NCBI RefSeq assembly: GCF_023065955.2
Contig: NW_026622974.1
Coordinates: forward strand, 33,945,718 to 34,009,717
Direction of reading: 5' to 3'
Length of the DNA stretch: 64,000 nt
Origin: Ursus arctos
Lineage: Eukaryota > Chordata > Mammalia > Carnivora > Ursidae
Shown: positions 56,661-64,000 of the stretch, one piece after another
Numbering within the stretch: the first letter of the stretch is position 1
How the letters are laid out: each line of letters opens with the position of its first letter
Program-made: the position numbers and the translations under genes
The notes under the pieces: generated by a model
What the model was told of the DNA's origin: nothing
Seen by the model: only the letters and a program-made list of their open reading frames with translations
Database searches by the model: none

Positions 56661-58694
56661 TCTATTCACGTGGTTATTGATCTTGCAGTGCACTAGCTAA
56701 CCTCACCCACAGCAGGTCTCCTCTGCTTTCCCCACAAGGAAAGTCTCATCTCCCAAAGTCACACCGACAAGCTGATAATCTTTGGCCTGATGGGGATCTG
56801 CAAACCTCTCTTGTTCTCTCACCTGTGCCCATCAGTGTTGTCTATTTGAGCAACTGTTGTACAGGAAAACAAATTGGTTGACTGATCAAATCATTCACCG
56901 TTTTTCTAATATTTTACCATCAAGAAGGGACACAGCCTAAGGGTAAGTAGTTAAGCTAATTACTTTCAGGGTCACACGATAAGTGGACAAGCAGGCTCAG
57001 CTTAATATGTAAAAATTGTTTTAGTACTTAGGAAAACCTTTGCCCAATTTATGGTAAGGTGTATGAATGCTGTCAATTAAGGAAACAGAACTAAAATATA
57101 CTATGAAAAGTAAAGTATCCTTGATTTTCAAGAAAAAAAATTATTTCTTTTATTTACATTGCATATATAGCCCAAATGAGAGCTGCTGTATTTAAATAAC
57201 ACCTTTGCCTAAGTGCTAATTGTTTTGATTTAAATTTTGTTCCATTTTGCATACATGTTGTCAAGATATGATTTATATACTTTTCTTCTGTTAGCAAATA
57301 ATGTACATTGGAAAGTATGAGATTTGTAATTTGTTGCTGACTTAAGCAATTACTGACTTGGAATGAATATTTCTTTTCTTATTTCTTCCTAAAAGGGTGG
57401 GGATTATTTTTTAGTTATTGTTCAATCCAAGAGGTCTCATATAAAGTGTTCTTTTATATATATTCCATTGCAGTTTCCCAGATTGATTAGTTACATGAAA
57501 TGGATTTTAATTTTAGGTACTTTATTTGTGGTATTTGTCTATATCCTTTAAAACATTACTTTCTTAGACTTAGCGTATAATTTCTCTGTCATTCCTGTGT
57601 ATACATATTCAGGTCTCTTAATTATCTTTACCTAAGAGTTTCCTTAAATCTCCACACTTCTCTGTCATTTATCTCTAGCATTCAGTTGGCCAAAGCTGAC
57701 TACTGCACTGCTGAAACTGAAAACCATCTCCACCCTGGTCCATGAGGATCCCTTCTTAACAGGCCAAAGTTACATCAGTCTTAATTTATTGACACCACAT
57801 ATGGCAAAATCATTTACTCTCTGGTTTCATCTATGTCTCTTTGGCAATTTAGTAGTCTAGGTTTCTTCTGCCCATAAAATACTTGAGTTTTGGATTATTA
57901 TTTTTCAAATTATTAATATATTTTGCATTTTTTCCTGTTAAAATTCATTTTTTATTCAAAATTGCCCAAACTACTAATCTATGCCCTCACTTCTTTTTTC
58001 CAAATTTGCCTATAATATTTGTTTCTTAACAATTAAGTATTTTCAAAAAAAACACAAAAATATTAATAAATCATGCCTTTAAATTTCAGAGCATGTTTCT
58101 CTTGAAATTTTGTGGGATATAAAGCCATTATTTAAGTACATACAAGGAAAAGTCAATTTTTGAATGAAATAAAAATAACAGAGGTAGTAAAACAAATGAA
58201 AAGGTTACATATCCTCCTTGTTTTTAAAAAATGTAGAATTCATGTTAAAAAATAATGAAAATGAAGGAGCTGTTAAAATCATACTTTACTCTGAATCTTC
58301 CAAAAAGTACTAAGGAACCTAGATCTATCTGTAAATATCTAGAAGGATTATAGAATCTTAGATTTGAAAGGAATATTAGATAAAATTTAAAATGAAAAAC
58401 CCAGCCTGAATCCTGCTTCCTTGTTAACTTATCCTTATTGATCTGTCTTCTGCCATAAACTGAATCTCCTAACAAGTCTGTACTTGCTTCCTCAGATGTT
58501 TATAGATTGTTATACTACCTCCCATTTCCATTCCTTCCTTTCTTTCATGTACTTTAAAGATGTTTTACCATTTTAATGGCTACCATGGACATATACTCTT
58601 TTCTCATGTGTATTTTAAAATGGGATGCTTGAAATTAAACACTTGGTTCTAGACAATCTTTACTTGGTAGTGTAAGCAATATAATCAGTTGACA
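56661..58694. other. Mostly unrecognised, AT-rich (about 2 kb)
   Basis: 56940-57000 ('ggtaagtagttaagctaatt', 'caggctcagc') may be an antisense MIR core remnant. The rest is AT-rich with no gene or repeat signature I can defend. Confidence 0.4.
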
Positions 58695-59320
58695 GTGCCA
58701 GGCCACTATTTGCATGGCGAATAATGCTCCTTGGAGTTATGTAACACAACGGCCCAGATTAGCACTCAGCAATTATTCCAACCTCCTTCAAGTATGTTGT
58801 CTAGTACTACAATTACTGGAAATCTTAAACCTCTACTTCTCAGACTTTTTGGCAGCTAGGATTTTGGTCTACCAGTCAGAAGTAATCATGAGATATTTGG
58901 AATGCACAAATGAGATGAGGGCCATCTTATCTTTATACTGCTTTTGGCTGTTTTCTGCTGCCAGGAATATTTATAGAGATTCTAGCATCCAATCACCAAC
59001 CTCACGGATGCTGAGACATTTGTCACAGAGACAGGTGTGTTCCACATACAGTGTTCAGGCAGTTGTAGCAACTGTTCCTTCCTGATCCTAAGATTGCAGC
59101 TCTAGGGGCATGTTCTTGAACTCATTCTCTTCAGTGGTGACCTCTGATTCTCCATCTTTTCCCCAGCAGGTGAATCTTGTGGTATTCTGTGAGTCATTCT
59201 TGGGACACCAGCCTAGCATCTGCTTACTAGCCCTTCCAACAATTACCATTATAACTCACTGTATTTAAATCATTTTTTGCTTAAAATGAATAATATTTTT
59301 TGTTTCCTGCCCTAAAACCT
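58695..59320 (+). repeat. Unassigned, possibly old LTR or repeat
   Basis: Contains the longest frame of the window (58714-59085, 123 codons). The layout ('agtactacaattactggaaa', 'cagtgttcaggcagttgtag', 'caggtgaatcttgtggtatt', 'taaatcattttttgcttaaa') gives an impression of an old interspersed repeat, but I cannot name it. The predicted peptide has no recognisable domain and a composition of translated non-coding DNA. Confidence 0.25.
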
Positions 59321-60192
59321 GTTTGTCATCAATCCTAAATAAAATGAGACTATCATGCACCAGAACACAGACTCTTCACCTCTATTACACAGAAAACATC
59401 ACATCAACTTACTTAAACATGCTTGAGCTATATAATGGTTGTATTCTATTACATTACCCAGCCTTCTGGCTCTCCTTATGTGCAAGAAGCCTCCAGTGTC
59501 CAAAAGAAAGCCTTTGAAGATCACAGGTACAAGCAGTTAGCAACAACACACAGAAGAGCTGGGAGACAGAGCTGGTGAAAAGGATTCAAGGGGGCCCTAA
59601 AGTATCTATTATATAACTTCTGAGTCACGTGAGAATAGATAAGAGTTCAATGTGTACTTTAACCAAAGTGTTGATAAATGTTGTCTAGGACTGGGTCCAT
59701 TCTAGAGAATTCCATTAAATAATACTAACATTATGAAGGGAAAATCATATCAAAACTCTTTTCTTTCACTCTTTGGTAGTCACAAAGTAGGTAGCCAAGA
59801 ATGAGTAAGTAATGAGAAATGGTAAGTGTTATTTCAAGAAACATACTTTTGTCTCAGCCCTAAAGACATTTTCATCTCCAACTAGGATGGGATAAACTTG
59901 ACCATTCTAATCTTTGTGCAGTCAATGTCTAGCTTCGAGATCACACCTAAGAAAGAGTTAAATATTATATACTTATCACCTAAAGGCTCATGAGAGGCAT
60001 CCCTTAGGCTGACCTTTCTCAATATATCTATTTGATAACCCAGAGAATGAATGGGGAATATGCTCTCAAATTTACAACTGTTGCTAAACTAGATCATACT
60101 GTTAATAGTAGAATTACAATTCAAAATGGCCTCAATAAGAAAATACATTTACGTGTATTATACGTTAGAATTTGAATAATGTGCATGCACGT

Positions 60193-60224
<32 letters not shown>

Positions 60225-61182
60225 CTGTGTGTGTAAACACAAGAACGATTCAAGTATGTCAATACCAAACAATATTCTTAAAAGATGGAGATAATTTTTA
60301 AAAGAGGGTCCAGAGGGCAGTCAGAGAGAAAGGTAAGAGTTGTTCTCGGTATAACTTAAGCTCAAGTTACAAAAAATAAGGCTAGGAGAAATCATTATTA
60401 TCTTCAAATTCATAAAGGGTTATTTTTATGAATTAAACCATGAGAATAAGTAGAAATAAGCCAGTTTAAGTAAGGAACAAGAGGAAAGGAAAAATTTCTT
60501 AGCCTTTGAAGTGGAAAGTGGATCTCTGAGGGTAGGAAGCAGGATCTTTTAGTTTCATCTGATCATTGGCTAGTGGTCTGGCCCAGACGTCTAATTCCCT
60601 CCTCAAGGTCCACTCTCCAACCTCCACCTGCTCACTACTTGGATACGGCTCTGCAATGAACGATGTCAACATGCTTTTCCTCCCTATTCCGTCACCACTT
60701 CCCTAACCCCCATGGTGCCCTCTGGATTCCAGTTAGATTTCAGCTCATCCAAGACAGAGCCTCAGAATGAGATCAGAGGGAGAGAGTAAAGCAAGGTCAG
60801 GGTATTTATTTCCTTGGCCCCCGCTCTGCAAGGTCTCCTTGACATATATATATATATTATTTTGAGAATTAATTATTTTTGTAAAACACTTTTAAAAAAA
60901 ACCTATTAAATGACCTGCTTCCCATTTCGCATATACCTCATTTATGGAGGCTTTTCTATGGTAATCTTAAGCTTTCTTAGCACAAGGGCTATTTTTATCT
61001 TGGACATCTGCATAAAAAATGCAAAATATTTATCTTTTAAACTGTTGGTTTAATCTAAACTGGTGTAAAATGTTTTATGGCTTAACTTCTTAGTCTTTTA
61101 ACTTTCTTTCCAAAATAAATATGTCCTGTGGCTCTTTGGTCTCACTTGTACAATCATCAGCTTTCGTTATTGGCTTTTTCCC
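59321..61182. other. No recognised gene; one AC/GT tract
   Basis: 60600-60840 is GC-richer ('ggtcagggtatttatttcct', 'ctctgcaaggtctccttgac') and may be an old repeat that I cannot name. The rest is unique-looking. Confidence 0.35.
60181..60234 (+). repeat. (AC)n tract with palindrome and GT arm
   Basis: Starts with the perfect palindrome GTGCATGCAC (60181-60190), then GTGT, then 14 AC units (60195-60222), ATCT, and GTGTGTGT (60227-60234). The ACACACAC / GTGTGTGT arms are complementary across a 4-nt loop. Confidence 0.95.
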
Positions 61183-62620
61183 ATGTGGAAAGGAATTGGA
61201 TTTAATTCCTTACAAAACGAAATTTTGAAAAATGTATTTGCCAGTGATGTGACCTTAGCCAAAATGGATGATTCTAGATTTGGCTTCATTATTCTGGGTC
61301 TTGGTCAAAATGGATTTGTCCGGAATCTATTTGGAAAAGGATTAATATGTGATTGGAATATTTTGAAAGGCAAGGCTAGTGACAGTCCTGGCCTTGTTCC
61401 CTCCAACATCTTGAATCATCATTGCAGAGAGAAAAGTCCATTGCCTCAGAAACAAAGAGGGGCGGTAATGAATATGTTCATTGTACTGAAGGGTTTTAGA
61501 AAAATAGGGACAAGTATGGGAATAGATGGGGAATGAAAGTAGGATATTCTATTCTTATGTGGAAATCGTGCACTGGACATTTCATATTGGTGATATATTT
61601 AAGTACCTTAGTAGAGTATTAGGTATTGAAAGGGACTAACCATGAAAGAAATGCCATATTATCATCTTATCCTTATAAGAATATAAAAATTATTTTACCT
61701 AATAAAAAGGAAAAACTTCAATTTGTCTTTTATAGCCATCATATGGATTGATCCTAGATTGATTGTTACTATTTTCGATACATCTGATAAAATTTTGTAG
61801 TTCCCTAGTTTAAAGGTAAAATGCATGTATTTAAAGGTAAAATGTATATAATTATGAATTAAAGATATAAGGATATCTTCCATAAATAAATGAAATGCTG
61901 AAAATATCAATTACCTTTCCCTTTATGATAGTCAGTGAGCATGTCTTTCATGAAACACACAGAATGTTGTATTAGGTGACATTGAGGAATATAAAAGAAA
62001 TCTTGCTCTCCAGAAACCTATAAGCCAAACAAATCTTTTTATTACAAATCTCATGAGCTACCTTGCACTCTCAAAGAAAATATTCTCCATACCTCAAACA
62101 TACCAAATCCTATGAACCAGCAGCCTTCCCTACTAGGACTAAACTGCTAGGGAAAACCAGCCCTCCTATCCTGGTTATTTAATGGGGATGGCAGATGTTG
62201 TGGCTCAGGGACACTCTCTGTCCAGGTAGGTCCTTGTCACTGGTCTTTAGCATGTGACAGCTAGAGCAAACTCTTGTCAGCATAAGTGTCACATGGTTTC
62301 AAATGGGGTCAGCACAGCATCTATATCAGTCCAAAAGAAATCATGATTAGAAGATTTAATTTATAGTGTCCACAGAGAAGATTTATACATATTGCACAAC
62401 AGCAAGGATTTCTAGAAAATTCATATTGATAATGGAAACCTTTTAGAACAGTTTAGGGTTATTCAGAATATATTTTTAGAATGCATTTTCCTCTCATGAC
62501 TTTTGTATTAATCCTCTATAAGACCTCTTTCAATTAATGAACTGATTAAACCATTTTGAACGGGACTAAATCCAAAAATAGAAGACCAACACCAAAATTT
62601 TTAAATAAAACTTATACTCT
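61183..62620. other. No supported gene; one 117-codon frame
   Basis: The frame at 61183-61536 has no recognisable domain, no Kozak-like context I would rely on, and no visible splice partner. Downstream sequence to 62620 is unique-looking. Confidence 0.35.
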
Positions 62621-62745
62621 TAGAGGCGCTTGGCTGGCTTAGTCAGTAGAGCATGCAGCTCTTGATCTCAGAGTTGTGAGCTCAAGCTCCATGTTGTATG
62701 TGGAGCCTACTTTAAAAAAAAAAGAAAAACAAAAAACCTTAAAAT
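62621..62745 (+). mobile_element. SINEC, sense, short tRNA-like subfamily
   Basis: 'gaggcgcttggctggcttag', 'tcagtagagcatgcagctct', 'tgatctcagagttgtgagct', 'caagctccatgttgtatgtg' and 'gagcctactttaaaa' with an A-rich tail. The head keeps a tRNA-Lys-like order, with box A and box B positions recognisable. Unlike the other SINECs it has no CT-rich body and ends in TGTGGAGCCTACTT plus A-tail. Confidence 0.92.
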
Positions 62746-63429
62746 TTCCAATTAAATCATTTTCTGTAATAATACTTTTTTAGTATTTATACTCTACAAA
62801 ATACACACTAAGGATATATCTATTTTTCCATTACATAAAAGTATACAAATTGATAAAATGAGTATGAAGAAGGTACAAACGGTAAGGTTAATCTGGCATG
62901 TTCAAAGATCACCAACCTCTTGGTTAGGCATTTTTGAAGAAAATTTTTAAAATAAATGTTTAAAAATATAGAATTCTATAAACAAACAAAAAAGTACAAT
63001 CATAAAACCAGAGGAGTTACTGTGTTCCCAGATATTATCTAAACAACTCTGCTACCTTCAGTTTTTTTGTCATGAAATATTTATTTCAGTGTATAACTTT
63101 CCTATATAATTGCAAAAATATGTATTTTCATTGAAGTCCATTTGGAAAATACATAAATAGACAAAATCTTACCACATAAAATTAAAACAGAATCTTACAC
63201 ATTTTATGCCAAAACTATGTTATAGACTAAGCTGACTTAAGGCAAAATTTTAAAATATATAAAAAATTTTTTCAGCTTTAGTATTCAATTATCTTCTTCC
63301 CTTACTTTCTTAGGGATCGTCTATATTTCTACTATGTCAACCATTTGCTTCTTTTTTATTTTCCTGTCTGTATAACTTCCAATAAGCTCCTATTTTTAAT
63401 TCTCATCAGAGCTCCCAATAGTATTCATA
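62746..63429. other. AT-rich spacer
   Basis: Nothing recognised. Confidence 0.4.
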
Positions 63430-63712
63430 TTTGCTTATTGCATAGTCCCACCTCAGTATCTCACTGGCATCTCAAATATCCAATATGAGACTCATCATTT
63501 CCCCTCAGAAAGGAAGTTCCTACTCCTGAGCTTTCTAATTCTATTGAGAGAATAACTATCTTCCATTTCTAAGGCTAAATATCGCAAAGTCATCTTTTAT
63601 TCTCTCCTTTGTTCTCTTCTTCCAGTCATTGTGCAAATCTTTGTGTCTATCTCTAGAAACTACTTCTTCTTATTCACTCCCCCTGAGTTAATTCAGGCAT
63701 CATTATCTTTCT
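63430..63712 (+). mobile_element. L2 LINE, ORF2 end region, sense
   Basis: 'tctcactggcatctcaaata', 'tccaatatgagactcatcat', 'ttcccctcagaaaggaagtt', 'gcaaagtcatcttttattct', 'tctccttt', 'gagttaattcaggcatcatt' follow the ORF2-end block of L2, as also seen at 50400. It stops where an antisense L1 begins. Confidence 0.7.
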
Positions 63713-63950
63713 TTTACACTTTTTATTGAACTGTAACATATATGTAGAAAGATGCACAAAATATACAGCTCAGTGCATTTTTGCATTTTTGCAAATATCC
63801 AGCACCAAGATCAAGAAGCAGACTCTCACCAATACTCTGGAACTCCCCTTGTGCTCTCTTCCAGTCACTAACCCCAAAGCGGCAATCACTATCCTGATGG
63901 CTAATAGTCTAGGATTATCTTTTGCTGTATTAACACCTTTTGACCTCTAA
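63713..63950 (-). mobile_element. Old L1 LINE 3' region, antisense
   Basis: 'ctttttattgaactgtaaca', 'tatgtagaaagatgcacaaa', 'cagctcagtgcatttttgca', 'gcaccaagatcaagaagcag', 'aactccccttgtgctctctt', 'gcggcaatcactatcctgat' match the reverse-complement 3' UTR of L1M-class elements. The boundary to its right is unclear because of the window end. Confidence 0.75.
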
Positions 63951-64000
63951 ACCAAACCTCCTATCTCTAGATTCTCTCCTAAATCAATCTACACATGACC

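Noticed and set aside
58714..59085. 123-codon ORF, longest of the window
   Set aside because: No recognisable domain, not conserved to my knowledge, and the surrounding text resembles an old interspersed repeat.
62635..62705. Possible functional tRNA-Lys gene
   Set aside because: The tRNA-like order is present, but it is followed by the TGTGGAGCCTACTT body and an A-tail and carries mismatches in the arms; it is a SINE head.

Overview
This is a piece of a mammalian nuclear genome, with no protein-coding gene that I can support. It is AT-rich, has no CpG-island-like stretch, and no open reading frame exceeds 123 codons. The longest frames have no recognisable domain or splice context, and many of the others lie inside transposon relics. 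The organism is a carnivoran, shown by several tRNA-Lys-derived CAN-SINEs (SINEC) and by the carnivore-type L1 3' UTR. The SINEC variants at 5735 and 29598 (head with CACAGCGGTTAAGCGTCTG, CT-rich body, tail with AATAAATAAATAAAATCTTT) are the form I associate with bears (Ursidae). That species-level reading is an inference from memory of the subfamily, not a search result. The window is best read as intergenic or deep intronic DNA.

Layout. 1-245: the 3' part of an L2 that enters from the left. 2831-6450: an antisense L1-type LINE broken up by a solo LTR (about 3250-3720) and by two antisense SINECs (4303 and 5735), both with intact target-site duplications (TSDs). 9010-16600: MIR and L2 fragments, a MaLR LTR (12845), an antisense L1 3' end that carries a (TA)n tract (14975), and a long antisense L2 (15780). 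17405-18295: an old sense L1. 21895-23400: a long L2 that still shows a decayed reverse transcriptase active-site segment. 23490-26200: two sense L1 pieces back to back, the second carrying a (GAT)n tract. 26454: a MaLR LTR. 27103-29800: three SINECs, an AT-rich block of inverted repeats and an antisense L1 3' UTR.

30950-44050: scattered MIR, L2 and L1 fragments, a candidate hAT-type miniature transposon (38867-39155) and an LTR-like region (about 41521-42240) next to an antisense L2. 44744-45684: an L1 3' UTR and a SINEC. 50400-54480: a second long L2, a medium-reiterated repeat, and an old LTR-like region into which a MaLR LTR inserted with a clean CTGAG duplication. 55018-64000: MER5A, two more SINECs, MIR pieces, an AC/GT tract able to form a hairpin, and an L2 next to an antisense L1 at the right end.

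Nothing here works as a gene system. What can be read is a history of layered retrotransposition: L2 and MIR oldest, then L1M, MER5A and MaLR, then lineage-specific L1 and SINEC. Microsatellites have grown out of several of these elements. I looked for an undescribed system and did not find one. The points most worth checking are two unexplained pairs of dispersed similar segments (51970/54375 and 47376/48608), a tandem duplication at 12163, an inverted repeat at 41827/41928, and the candidate hAT element. All family names come from recognising diagnostic sequence by eye; a RepeatMasker run with carnivore libraries would settle them.
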